Assembly: GCA_027886905.1 (NCBI GenBank)
Contig: JAPCJO010000002.1
Coordinates: forward strand, 21,859-85,858
Reading direction: 5' to 3'
Origin: Nitrososphaerota archaeon
Lineage (GTDB): Archaea; Thermoproteota; Nitrososphaeria; Nitrososphaerales; Gagatemarchaeaceae
DNA: 64,000 nucleotides
Shown here: positions 49,031 to 56,188 of the stretch, piece by piece
Layout of the letters: the number at the start of each line of letters is the position of its first letter
How positions within the stretch are numbered: position 1 is the stretch's first letter
Program-made: the position numbers and the translations under genes
Notes under the pieces: generated by a model
What the model was told of the DNA's origin: nothing
Database searches by the model: none
What the model saw: the letters and a program-made list of their open reading frames with translations, nothing else

Positions 49031-49655
49031 CTGTTTTCTCGCCGTGCTTAATGCGGGCGAGCCTCGGTCCGAATTTCTCCAGGTAGGCGTTCCTGCAAGT
49101 CTTGCAGCAGAAGTAATAGCGCGAAGAGCGGGTGGTCAGCGTGTAGGGCCTGGCTCTGGCGACCTCCTCATGACAAAAGTCGCACTTGAGGTTCATGATT
49201 AGCGCCGAAGGGGAAAGCGGGGCTGGCTCTTCCTTTACGACTTTGGTTATAATCTGGCTCGATGCGACGCTCACTCCAGGCCGCGCCAACACGCGCCGGC
49301 TGAGAAATTTCTGGAGACCTGCTACGTCGCTCAGGGCGACCTTCAGGGTCATCCCCTGCCCCGTCGTGACGTAGACATTCTCCACCTCCGGCAGCTTCGA
49401 AAGGTCACTCCCGAGCTTCTCGGCCGACGAAGAGTTCACTTTCAATGATATGACGGCGAAGACCCCGCGGCCGACCGAGTCCGGGGAAAGAACCGGCACG
49501 AACTTCCTAATCATCCCGGACTTCTTCATTCGGTCAAACCTCGCGGAGACCGTCGGCGTAGTGAGCGAGGTCCTCTTCGCGATCTGCCTGAGCGATGCTC
49601 TTCCGTCGTCGATGAGAGCTCCGAGAATCCTGGCGTCGATCTCGTCGGGTTTCAA
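49017..49655 (-). CDS. Lrp/AsnC-type copper regulator with C-terminal TRASH domain
   Basis: This 212-residue protein has an N-terminal winged helix (DARILGALIDDGRASLRQIA, SLTTPTVSARFDRMKKSGMI) and a central RAM-like domain (VFAVISLKVNSSSAEKLG, VENVYVTTGQGMTLKVAL). A C-terminal TRASH metal site follows (LKCDFCHEEVARARPYTL and YYFCCKTCRNAYLEKFG) with the CxxC and Cx3C-type cysteines. This is the architecture of the archaeal CopR/CopT copper regulators. The start is TTG 49655, leaderless relative to CTTTTAGGG at 49679-49687. Its operator lies immediately upstream, and a second copy stands before copA, so it should control both its own gene and copA. Confidence 0.9.
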   Translation of the reverse strand: MKPDEIDARILGALIDDGRASLRQIAKRTSLTTPTVSARFDRMKKSGMIRKFVPVLSPDSVGRGVFAVISLKVNSSSAEKLGSDLSKLPEVENVYVTTGQGMTLKVALSDVAGLQKFLSRRVLARPGVSVASSQIITKVVKEEPAPLSPSALIMNLKCDFCHEEVARARPYTLTTRSSRYYFCCKTCRNAYLEKFGPRLARIKHGEKTALRM

Positions 49656-49687
49656 GGAGCGACCGAAGATGCTGCGGCCCTAAAAGA

Positions 49688-49703
49688 CTTTACGTTTGTA
49701 AAG
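49688..49703. promoter_or_regulatory. Copper-regulator operator, copR/metallochaperone side
   Basis: CTTTACGTTTGTAAAG is a near-palindrome that differs in a single base from the copA-side site. It sits beside the minus-strand TATA box of the regulator (49679-49687) and just upstream of the plus-strand TATA (TTTTCATATAGG, about 49710-49720) of the tiny YHS protein gene. One bound dimer could therefore control both divergent genes. Confidence 0.78.
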
Positions 49704-49750
49704 GAAAGTTTTCATATAGGCGGAAGCAGCCAGTCTTCCCGTAGATAACC

Positions 49751-49900
49751 TTGGTAAAGGATCCCGTGTGTGGAATGACGGTGGACGAGAAGACGACGAA
49801 GCTCAGGTCGGCGCACGACGGGAACGTGTTCTACTTCTGCTCCGCAGCCTGCAAGGCCAGCTTCGACAAGGACCCCCACAGGTTCGGTCACGCGAAGTAG
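49751..49900 (+). CDS. Small YHS/TRASH copper metallochaperone-like protein
   Basis: This 49-residue protein starts at TTG 49751: VKDPVCGMTVDEKTTKL, then FYFCSAACKASFDKDPHRFG and a short HAK end. The cysteines in PVCGM and YFCSAAC are the TRASH/YHS metal ligands. The CopM metallochaperone of archaeal copper clusters has the same size and layout. It is divergent from the regulator gene across the shared operator, which supports a copper role. A TATA element (TTTTCATATAGG, about 49710-49720) gives a leader of about 10 bases. Confidence 0.85.
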   Translation: MVKDPVCGMTVDEKTTKLRSAHDGNVFYFCSAACKASFDKDPHRFGHAK

Positions 49901-49951
49901 GGCGCCTCTTCCTGCACCTCCCTTAAAGGGAGGAAGCGCAGGCACGCCTCC

Positions 49952-50773
49952 ATGCTCGAAGGCAAGACCTGCATCGTCACAGGGGCGAACTCCGGGATAG
50001 GCAGAGAGACGGCCCTCGCGCTCGCGCGCATGAAGGCGAACGTGGTGATGGTCTGTCGCAACAAGGCCAAGGGCGATTCCGCGAGACAGGAGATCTCGAA
50101 AGAGTCGGGGAACGATTCCGTCGACCTGCTGCTCTGCGACCTATCCTCCCTCGCCGAGGTCAGGACGCTCGCCGCCGAGATCCGAAACAGGTACGGCAAG
50201 CTCCACGTGCTTGTGAACAACGCCGGGCTCTTCAGCTTCTCGGGGAAGACGGAGGACGGCTTCGAGACCACGCTCGCCGTGGACTACCTAGCCCCGTTCC
50301 TCCTCACGAACCTCCTGCTCGAGCTCCTGAAAGCGGGCACCCCGTCTCGCATCGTCAACGTCTCCTCCGTGGCGCACTTCAATGGGCACATAGACCTGGC
50401 CGCGATGGAGAAGAAGGAGACCCCCTCTGGTTGGGGCGCCTACTCGAACTCGAAGCTGGCGCTGGTGATGTTCACCTACGAGCTGGCCCGCAGGCTCCAG
50501 GGGACGGGCGTCACGGCGAACTGCCTCCACCCGGGAGGCGTGGCCACCAACATCTGGCGGGTCCCCGCGGCGATTACTAGGCCGTTCCTTAGGAGCGCAA
50601 AGGAGGGGGCTAAGACCTCGATCTACCTGGCCTCCTCGCCAGATGTCGAGGCCGTCTCCGGCAAGTACTTCGAGGACGAGAAGGAGAAGAAGTCTTCGGA
50701 CGAGTCTTACGATGAGAGGAGGGCGCGCGAGCTGTGGGATGCGACCTCCAAGCTGGTCGGTCTCTCGCCGTGA
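49952..50773 (+). CDS. Short-chain dehydrogenase/reductase (retinol-dehydrogenase-like)
   Basis: This 273-residue Rossmann-fold protein has the nucleotide motif VTGANSGIGRETALALA, the NNAGLF strand, a catalytic Ser in VNVSSVAHF, and the YSNSK Tyr-Lys pair. The length and the phrase CLHPGGVATNIW fit the retinol dehydrogenase/WW-oxidoreductase-like classical SDRs with NADP preference. CCTTAAAGGG at 49921-49930 is the promoter and ATG 49952 gives leaderless spacing. The substrate is unknown. Confidence 0.88.
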   Translation: MLEGKTCIVTGANSGIGRETALALARMKANVVMVCRNKAKGDSARQEISKESGNDSVDLLLCDLSSLAEVRTLAAEIRNRYGKLHVLVNNAGLFSFSGKTEDGFETTLAVDYLAPFLLTNLLLELLKAGTPSRIVNVSSVAHFNGHIDLAAMEKKETPSGWGAYSNSKLALVMFTYELARRLQGTGVTANCLHPGGVATNIWRVPAAITRPFLRSAKEGAKTSIYLASSPDVEAVSGKYFEDEKEKKSSDESYDERRARELWDATSKLVGLSP

Positions 50774-50796
50774 CCGACTAGCGCCCTTCGTGGAAT

Positions 50797-51171
50797 TCAG
50801 CGCCGCCCAGGGTTCACGCTGTGGTCGTCGGCCTGGCCGGTGCTGATGTCTATCGCCTTCTCTATCGGATAGACGAAAATCTTTCCGTCGCCGACCTTCT
50901 TCGTCGACGCGGCCTTGACGATGGAATCGACGACCTTGTCGACGTCGCTCGCGTCGACGACCACGTTGATTATCACGCGGTGGACGAAGTCGGTGGTGAA
51001 CGTCCACTTGCCTCTCACAAAGGAGGTGGTGATGATTTCGTCTCTGCCCCGTCCTCTGGCCTCGGTCATCGTCATCCCGCTGACGCCCAGGTCCCTGAGC
51101 GCCTTGTCAACGTGAGGAGCCTTCTCCCTCCTGATTATCGCCTCAATCTGCCTCATCCCCGATTCGGACAT
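50797..51171 (-). CDS. glnK: P-II nitrogen regulatory protein, unusual T-loop
   Basis: This 124-residue P-II protein has MRQIEAIIRREKAPHVDKAL, SGMTMTEARGRGRDE, and the C-terminal DGKIFVYPIEKAIDISTG that closes the ATP/2-oxoglutarate site. The T-loop (about 40-62, DEIITTSFVRGKWTFTTDF) lacks the uridylylated Tyr51 of bacterial GlnB and looks remodelled. It should still sense ATP/ADP and 2-oxoglutarate, but signal to a different partner. No amt or glnA is adjacent. ATG 51171 is leaderless with respect to CTAAATAG at 51194-51201, which is preceded by the TGAGAATCG box shared with other genes here. Confidence 0.88.
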   Translation of the reverse strand: MSESGMRQIEAIIRREKAPHVDKALRDLGVSGMTMTEARGRGRDEIITTSFVRGKWTFTTDFVHRVIINVVVDASDVDKVVDSIVKAASTKKVGDGKIFVYPIEKAIDISTGQADDHSVNPGRR

Positions 51172-51193
51172 GGCCTTTTTCGTCCGTCGCCCC

Positions 51194-51221
51194 CTATTTA
51201 GTCCCAGAAGACGATTCTCAG
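51194..51221 (-). promoter_or_regulatory. glnK promoter with TGAGAATCG box
   Basis: On the minus strand CTGAGAATCG (51212-51221) is followed after exactly 10 bases by the TATA element CTAAATAG (51194-51201). The box is half of a longer palindrome, ATTCTCAG-CA-CTGAGAAT at 51214-51231, suggesting dimer binding. The same box and spacing recur at five other promoters up to 56.8 kb. Confidence 0.65.
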
Positions 51222-51273
51222 CACTGAGAATTCAGACTAATATGCGTCTACCTGCAGATTCGAGACGCGCCAG

Positions 51274-51561
51274 CTATCGCCGCTTCGACTTTGGTTTGCG
51301 CTTCGCCTTCCTTGAGGAAGGCTTCTTCGGCTTTGCCTTCTTCTTGCCGCTCCGCTTCTTTGGGGTCTTGGCGACTCCCCCCACCCCGACCTTTTGGTCG
51401 AGCCTGTCCTCGATCTTCTCCGACTCCTTCTCCTCCGTCTCTTCTTCTACCTCCTCCTCGAGCCCCTCCGCCTCATCTTCCTCCTCAACTGGTTCGACGT
51501 CTGGAGCTGCTTCCACCTCGCGCTCTTGGACGACCGCCTCCTCGTCGCTATCGGAGCTCAT
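51274..51561 (-). CDS. Acidic-then-basic low-complexity protein
   Basis: This 95-residue protein has a strongly acidic first half (SSDSDEEAVVQEREVEAAPD, then EEEDEAEGLEEEVEEET) and a strongly basic last third (KKRSGKKKAKPKKPSSRKAK, ending KRKPKSKRR). There is no globular domain. Such charge-split proteins can act as nucleic-acid-binding or histone-chaperone-like factors, but this is only an analogy. The start is ATG 51561; CAAAATACTC at 51579-51588 is the TATA box at leaderless distance. It is divergent from the uspA gene at 51667. Confidence 0.6.
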   Translation of the reverse strand: MSSDSDEEAVVQEREVEAAPDVEPVEEEDEAEGLEEEVEEETEEKESEKIEDRLDQKVGVGGVAKTPKKRSGKKKAKPKKPSSRKAKRKPKSKRR

Positions 51562-51666
51562 TGCAACCCCGATGACGGCGAGAGTATTTTGCCTTTGCCC
51601 AACGCTGCCGTTCCTAGCTTGACATCCCACCGCCAGATTAAATACGAATGAGCCCTAGATGCGCGC

Positions 51667-52116
51667 ATGTCTTCGCCGCCGGCGGGCAAGAGAGGCTTCA
51701 CCCGAATCGTCGTCGCCGTGGACGGCTCGGAGGTCTCCCTCAGGGCGGCCGAGCACGCGGCGCACATCGCCAAGCAGGACGGGGCGGAGCTCCTGGCCCT
51801 CCACATCGTCCCCGCCCCCCAGTTCGAGGTCCAGGGAGGGCTCGCGGACAACTACGCGAACGCGAGGAGGAATGCGAAGAAGTGGATGAAGGAAATCGAG
51901 GACATTGCGACCAGGAACGGAGTGGTTGCGAAGGCCGAGATAGTGGTGGGCGCGTACTCTGTGGTGGACGCGATCCTCGGCTACGCGGAGACGATGAAGG
52001 CAGACCTTATCGTCACCGGGACTCGCGGGACCACCCCCTCGAGGAGGATTCTCGTGGGGAGCGTGGCCTCGGGCCTCGTCGAGTATTCGGGCTGCGCGGT
52101 CCTCGTGATACGCTGA
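51667..52116 (+). CDS. Universal stress protein
   Basis: This 149-residue UspA-fold protein has TRIVVAVDGSEVSLRAAEHA at the start and an ATP-binding-type C-terminus ADLIVTGTRGTTPSRRILVGS and GCAVLVIR. The G-2x-G-9x-G(S/T) pattern is present, so ATP binding is likely. GATTAAATACG at 51634-51644 is the promoter and ATG 51667 is leaderless. It lies 25 bases before the ATP synthase subunit I gene on the same strand, an interesting but unproven link. Confidence 0.88.
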   Translation: MSSPPAGKRGFTRIVVAVDGSEVSLRAAEHAAHIAKQDGAELLALHIVPAPQFEVQGGLADNYANARRNAKKWMKEIEDIATRNGVVAKAEIVVGAYSVVDAILGYAETMKADLIVTGTRGTTPSRRILVGSVASGLVEYSGCAVLVIR

Positions 52117-52141
52117 GAAGAGTCCGGAGGGCGCTTTCGAA

Positions 52142-53752
52142 TTGGCAGTAGCCCGTCTCGTCAGGGTCACCCTGGAGGCGCCGAGGGCTGAGGTAGGCCG
52201 GATGCTGGCAAGGGTAATCGGGTTCACCGAGTTCCACCCGTCGAGAAGGGAGGGGATGGTGCAGGACATAGGGCTGCTTCTGCTGTCCTCCAAGGCGCAC
52301 GAGGTCTACGCGCAGGCGGGCGAGCTGCTTGGGGAGGGCTTGTTCAAGACCGGCGACAGGGAGAGGCAGGTCGAGAAGTTCGAGGCGCACGACGTAGAGG
52401 AACTCGTGAGGGAACTCGAAGAGTATCTGGAGATAATCGAGAGGAACCTCTCGCTCTTCACCGAAACGGACGACAAGTGGGGGGTGACGCAGGTCCTCCT
52501 GGCGATCCAGGAGGCGTCCCTGATGGTGTTCAACGACCTCCAGAGGTTCTTCGCTTACCCCTCGGACGGCGCCACAGTGAGGTTCGAGGGATTCGTCGCC
52601 GCGCGCTCTCTGGAGGCGTTCAAGGGCCTAACGGGAGGCTACGTCGTGGCCGCCGACCCCGTCAGGACGCAGGGGAAGGACGCGGCCTACATCCCCACCC
52701 TCCTCGTAAACCCTCGAGTGGTCTCGATATTCGAGAGCCTGACCCTCGAGCGGGGCCTCCCCAGATACGGCGAGGTCGACCCGACCCCCATCCTGGCTTT
52801 CGTCTTCCCGTTCTTCTTCGGGATTATGTTCGCCGACGTGGGTCACGGGGTCGCGCTCATGGCTTTCGGCCTGTATCTGGTCTACCGGACCGCGTACAAG
52901 AACTGGGGAGAGCTCATCCTAGTCCTCAGCCTCTCGACAATCCTCTTCGGCTTTGTCCGGGGGTCGTTCTTCGGCGTCCCCTTCACGTCCCCCCTCGAGA
53001 GGGTCATCGCGCTCCCGCCCGCCCTCAGCGCGGGCTTCACGCTCTCGTCGATCCCGTTCCTCCTCGAGGTCGCGGTCCTCATAGGGGCGTTTCACCTCGC
53101 CAGCGGGTACGCAATCGCGTTCGTCAACCAGGAGAGAGCAGGGAACTACCTCGACGCGTTTCTGGACAGGCTGCCCACGATCGTGCTCTACTCCTTCCTG
53201 ATCCCATTCGGCTTCGCCGTGGCGGGGACCGCCCTGAACTTCGGGGTGCTCTTCACGAGCGACGCCCCGACGCCCATATTCAACAACATCCTGGGGCTGG
53301 ACGTCCCCATCTCCACGACCGCGCGGGTCTCCCTCCCTGTCATAGCCGCGACCCTCGTCTTCCTGGTGGCCGGACATCCGGTTGGCGAGTACCTTTCTGC
53401 ACGGACCGCGAGGAGCGCCCTGAGAGGGTTGCGCGACGGGCTCGTCGAAGCGGTGGCGAAGCCCTTCGAGTTCTTCCTGAACACGATAAGCTACATCAGG
53501 CTCGGAGTCCTCTTGATCACGACCACGTTGCTGGGGAGCCTGGTGGCCGGTGTCCTTTCTTACGGGGTCGTGGGCGTCGTCGTCGCAGCTCTGTTGAACG
53601 TCGCGGTGATCGCCCTGGAGGGCGTGATCGTGTACATCCAGGACATGAGGCTTCAGCTCTACGAGTGGCTCTCGCAGTTCTACGCAGGGACGGGGACCCC
53701 CTTCACGCCGCTTGTCTCCCGCGGCGACCACTTCACGCTCACATGGATCTGA
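52142..53752 (+). CDS. atpI: A/V-type ATP synthase subunit I
   Basis: This 536-residue protein has a cytoplasmic N-terminal half (about 1-225) with coiled helices, and a C-terminal half with seven or more helices. The second half contains the subunit-a/I signatures PFFFGIMFADVGHGVAL and FLNTISYIRLGVLL (the Arg is in the position of the essential proton-channel arginine) and GVIVYIQDMRLQLYEWLSQFY. It forms the stator and half-channels of the A-type ATPase. It is shorter than the usual 620-680 residues because of a reduced cytoplasmic part. The start is TTG 52142. The other ATPase subunits are not in this window. Confidence 0.9.
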   Translation: MAVARLVRVTLEAPRAEVGRMLARVIGFTEFHPSRREGMVQDIGLLLLSSKAHEVYAQAGELLGEGLFKTGDRERQVEKFEAHDVEELVRELEEYLEIIERNLSLFTETDDKWGVTQVLLAIQEASLMVFNDLQRFFAYPSDGATVRFEGFVAARSLEAFKGLTGGYVVAADPVRTQGKDAAYIPTLLVNPRVVSIFESLTLERGLPRYGEVDPTPILAFVFPFFFGIMFADVGHGVALMAFGLYLVYRTAYKNWGELILVLSLSTILFGFVRGSFFGVPFTSPLERVIALPPALSAGFTLSSIPFLLEVAVLIGAFHLASGYAIAFVNQERAGNYLDAFLDRLPTIVLYSFLIPFGFAVAGTALNFGVLFTSDAPTPIFNNILGLDVPISTTARVSLPVIAATLVFLVAGHPVGEYLSARTARSALRGLRDGLVEAVAKPFEFFLNTISYIRLGVLLITTTLLGSLVAGVLSYGVVGVVVAALLNVAVIALEGVIVYIQDMRLQLYEWLSQFYAGTGTPFTPLVSRGDHFTLTWI

Positions 53753-53788
53753 GACGGGCGCCCGCACTCACCTGGCGCGGTGTCAATC

Positions 53789-53815
53789 TTGAGAATCGCT
53801 TGCGGATATTAAATA
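53789..53815 (+). promoter_or_regulatory. uspA promoter with TTGAGAATCG box
   Basis: TTGAGAATCG at 53789-53798 is followed after 10 bases by TTAAATA (53809-53815), the TATA core of the downstream uspA gene. Box sequence and spacing match the glnK promoter. Confidence 0.7.
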
Positions 53816-53851
53816 TTCGAAGGCCATTATGGCGCCCGAGTGAACCGCGCG

Positions 53852-53884
53852 GTGACCACGATGCCTCGGGGAAGCGAGACTTGA
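53852..53884 (+). CDS. Possible leader peptide ahead of uspA
   Basis: In the leader between the TATA box and the uspA start, GTG 53852 opens a 10-codon frame (VTTMPRGSET) whose TGA stop overlaps the uspA TTG start as TTGA. An even shorter ATG frame of four codons lies at 53829. Most genes here are leaderless, so a leader with a coupled mini-ORF is unusual and may set translation of uspA. It could also be chance. Confidence 0.3.
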   Translation: MTTMPRGSET

Positions 53885-54324
53885 GCCAGAAGGGGGTCTT
53901 CAGGAGGATACTCGTCGGATACGACGGCTCGGACAACGCCAGGAGGGCGCTGAACAGGGCAATCGAGCTGGCAAGGCAGTCAAAGGCGGAGTTGAGGATA
54001 TCCGTCGTCGCAGACACCATGAGCTACGCCACGAACGCGAGACGGGGGATCTACAAGCAGGTCAACGAGCAGACAAAGGCGAACGCAGTGAACCTCGCCA
54101 GCGACGCCCTCGACACCGCCAGGCTGGCCGGACTCAAGGACGTCTACGCCTCGGACGAGGTGGGACAGCCCGCGGACATGCTGCTTACCCTAGCAACGGA
54201 GTACAGAGTGGACCTAATCGTGGTGGGCAGGAGAGGGATTAGAGGGCTCGAGAGGTTCCTCATGGGAAGCGTCTCGACCGCCGTGATCAACCAAGCCAAG
54301 TGCGACGTCCTCGTGGTGAAGTAG
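53881..54324 (+). CDS. Universal stress protein
   Basis: This 147-residue UspA-fold protein has FRRILVGYDGSDNARRALNR at the start and the full ATP-binding motif VDLIVVGRRGIRGLERFLMGSVS with AKCDVLVVK at the end. The start is TTG 53881, the only in-frame start; it leaves an unusually long leader of about 40 bases after the predicted transcription start. The sequence is very close to the pseudogene at 24356-24748, so that one is probably a decayed paralogue. Confidence 0.9.
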   Translation: MSQKGVFRRILVGYDGSDNARRALNRAIELARQSKAELRISVVADTMSYATNARRGIYKQVNEQTKANAVNLASDALDTARLAGLKDVYASDEVGQPADMLLTLATEYRVDLIVVGRRGIRGLERFLMGSVSTAVINQAKCDVLVVK

Positions 54325-54400
54325 GACCGGCGTCTCAGACTGCGCTTTCACGCGGATTGCGTCCCGAGGACGCTCTGCGAGCGTCGAAAACGATTCGTTT

Positions 54401-55078
54401 TCATCCGAGAAACCTCAGGAACCACTGCGTCGCGATTCTCGCCACCTCCTCGAGCGTTCCGGGCTCTTCGAACAGGTGGGTCGCTCCCGGGACGATGACG
54501 AGCTCGTTGTCCTTGCGTTCTCCAGTATTCAGCCGCGCGAGCGCCCGCTCGTTGAACTCAAGGACCGCCCTGTCGTCCCGCCCCCCGACCACGAGGAGCG
54601 TCGGAGCCTCCACGCGGTCGACGTAGTCCCAGGCGAGGTCAGGTCGCCCTCCCCTTGAGACGACCGCCCTTACGTCAGGCCTCTTGACCGAGGCCTGCAG
54701 CGCGGCCGCCGCGCCCGTGCTCGCGCCAAAGTACCCCACGGAGAGGTCCGCGAGCCCCTCGTGCTCGTGGAGCCACTGCGTCGCGGCGGTCAGTCTCTCG
54801 GCGAGGAGGTCGATGTCGAAGCGGTTGTCATACACGGCGTCCTCCTGCTCGGTCAGGAGGTCGAAGAGCAGCGTCCCGAAGCCTGACTCGTGGAGCACAG
54901 TGGCGACGTAGGCGTTCCTGGGGCTGAGGCGACTGCTGCCGCTTCCGTGCGCGAAGACGACGACCGCCCTAGGGTTTTCTCTCGGGAGGGTCAGTATCCC
55001 CGGAAGAGGGATGGAGTACGACTCGACTTCCACTTCGCTGACCAAGATTCCATCCAGTTCGTCACCCACTCTTGTCAT
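54401..55078 (-). CDS. Dienelactone-hydrolase-like alpha/beta hydrolase
   Basis: This 225-residue protein has VVFAHGSGSSRLSPRN (oxyanion), the nucleophile elbow GYFGASTGAAAAL, the acid in LLVVGGRDDRAVLEF and the catalytic His in VPGATHLFEEPG. This matches the small phosphoribosyl-transferase-associated/dienelactone hydrolase group. The ATG at 55078 follows CTTAAG at about 55125-55130 by 47 bases, so it has a short leader. It carries a relaxed version of the TTGAGAATCG box. The natural substrate is unknown. Confidence 0.85.
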   Translation of the reverse strand: MTRVGDELDGILVSEVEVESYSIPLPGILTLPRENPRAVVVFAHGSGSSRLSPRNAYVATVLHESGFGTLLFDLLTEQEDAVYDNRFDIDLLAERLTAATQWLHEHEGLADLSVGYFGASTGAAAALQASVKRPDVRAVVSRGGRPDLAWDYVDRVEAPTLLVVGGRDDRAVLEFNERALARLNTGERKDNELVIVPGATHLFEEPGTLEEVARIATQWFLRFLG

Positions 55079-55122
55079 GTCATTCCACGGCCCCGGAAAT
55101 CACTGGCCTAAGCGGCCTGGGA

Positions 55123-55149
55123 CACTTAAGTGGGCGGCACAATTTTCAA
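55123..55149 (-). promoter_or_regulatory. Hydrolase promoter with relaxed TTGAGAATCG-type box
   Basis: On the minus strand TTGAAAATTG (55140-55149) matches the box at 8 of 10 positions and is followed after 7 bases by the palindromic TATA region CACTTAAGTG (55123-55132). This is the weakest member of the set. Confidence 0.4.
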
Positions 55150-55240
55150 TGCCGGGAACGACCCCGCGATGCCCTCGATCGCCTGACTGCCACCTTGGAC
55201 CTCGTGAACGTGGTGGGCCTGGAGCCGGACAGCGGCCTAG

Positions 55241-56029
55241 CTAGAAGACGGTCCAGCCACCGTCGATCACTATGCAAGAGCCGTTGACGTAGCTCGACCT
55301 CCCCGAGGCCAAGAACAGTGCGAGCTCCGCTATCTCTGCGGGCTCGGCCATCCTCGGCACCATTGAGGCGACCTTGTTGAGGTGCTCCATGCCGAGCGGA
55401 TTCGGCTGCCCGCCGACGCCGATATTGGTGTTCACCGCGCCCAGGACCATGGCGTTGCACCGGATTCCCTTGGTGCCGTAGAAGGCGGCCATGTTCATGG
55501 TGAGCCCGATCAGCGCGTGCTTGGAGACGGTGTAGGCGGCCCCCGCAATGCCTCCGAAGACGCCCGCGACGGAGGCCGTGTTGATTATCACTCCTCCTCC
55601 CTGCTTGAGCATCGAGGGAATCGCCCTCCTGCTCGCCCTGAACGGGGCGGTGACGTTGATGGCCATGACCTTCTCCCAGACCTCATCCGTGGTGTCGGCG
55701 ACGGGCCTCACTCCGTCCATTATCCCGGCGTTGTTGTGGAGAATGTCCACCCTTCCGGCGGACTTTAGCGTCTCGTCGACCATCCGGTCGACTTCGGTCC
55801 CTATGGACAGATCCATGACCATTCCGCTCGCCTTGCCTCCGGATGACTTGATCTCCGCCACCACTTGGCTGACCCTGTCAGGAAGCAGGTCGACCACCAC
55901 CACGTTGCTCCCGGTCTTGGCGAAGAGGTTGGCCGTCGCCCTTCCCACGCCTGACCCGGCGCCCGTCACGATGGCGACCTTGCCTTCCAGCACCCGCCCG
56001 ACCTTGTCCGAGCCACTAGTTGATTGCAA
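55241..56029 (-). CDS. Short-chain dehydrogenase/reductase
   Basis: This 262-residue classical SDR has VTGAGSGVGRATANLFA (dinucleotide motif), VVVDLLPDRV with an acidic residue at the end of strand 2 that favours NAD, HNNAGIMDG, INTASVAG and the Tyr-Lys pair in AYTVSKHALIG. The C-terminus GSCIVIDGGWTVF is typical. Substrates of this group range from 3-oxoacyl-ACP to glucose. The start is TTG 56029; CGTTTAAGTAG at about 56062-56072 is its TATA element, preceded by a TTGGGAATCG box. It is divergent from the membrane-protein gene at 56189. Confidence 0.88.
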   Translation of the reverse strand: MQSTSGSDKVGRVLEGKVAIVTGAGSGVGRATANLFAKTGSNVVVVDLLPDRVSQVVAEIKSSGGKASGMVMDLSIGTEVDRMVDETLKSAGRVDILHNNAGIMDGVRPVADTTDEVWEKVMAINVTAPFRASRRAIPSMLKQGGGVIINTASVAGVFGGIAGAAYTVSKHALIGLTMNMAAFYGTKGIRCNAMVLGAVNTNIGVGGQPNPLGMEHLNKVASMVPRMAEPAEIAELALFLASGRSSYVNGSCIVIDGGWTVF

Positions 56030-56061
56030 AGCTAGCTTCGTTCGCGATTTTCGTCGCCCTT

Positions 56062-56089
56062 CTACTTAAACGGGGGAGACGATTCCCAA
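56062..56089 (-). promoter_or_regulatory. SDR promoter with TTGGGAATCG box
   Basis: On the minus strand TTGGGAATCG (56080-56089) differs from the common box in one base and is followed after 8 bases by GTTTAAGTAG (56062-56071), the TATA region of the SDR gene. Confidence 0.6.
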
Positions 56090-56137
56090 AACGAAGAGCG
56101 GCCGAGCAACTCTTGAGATGGGAAGTCGGTATCAGAA

Positions 56138-56163
56138 TTGAGAATCGACCCCGCCCTTTATGC
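56138..56163 (+). promoter_or_regulatory. Membrane-protein promoter with TTGAGAATCG box
   Basis: TTGAGAATCG at 56138-56147 is followed after 8 bases by CTTTATGC (56156-56163), the TATA element of the gene starting at ATG 56189. This copy and the one before the SDR gene stand back to back about 50 bases apart. Confidence 0.68.
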
Positions 56164-56188
56164 GCAGACAAGTCCGCGCGCCGATTAG

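Noticed and set aside
51212-51231. The TGAGAATCG box as a mere BRE element
   Set aside because: BRE lies directly next to the TATA box; this box is 7-10 bases further away and is absent from many strong leaderless promoters in the same window.
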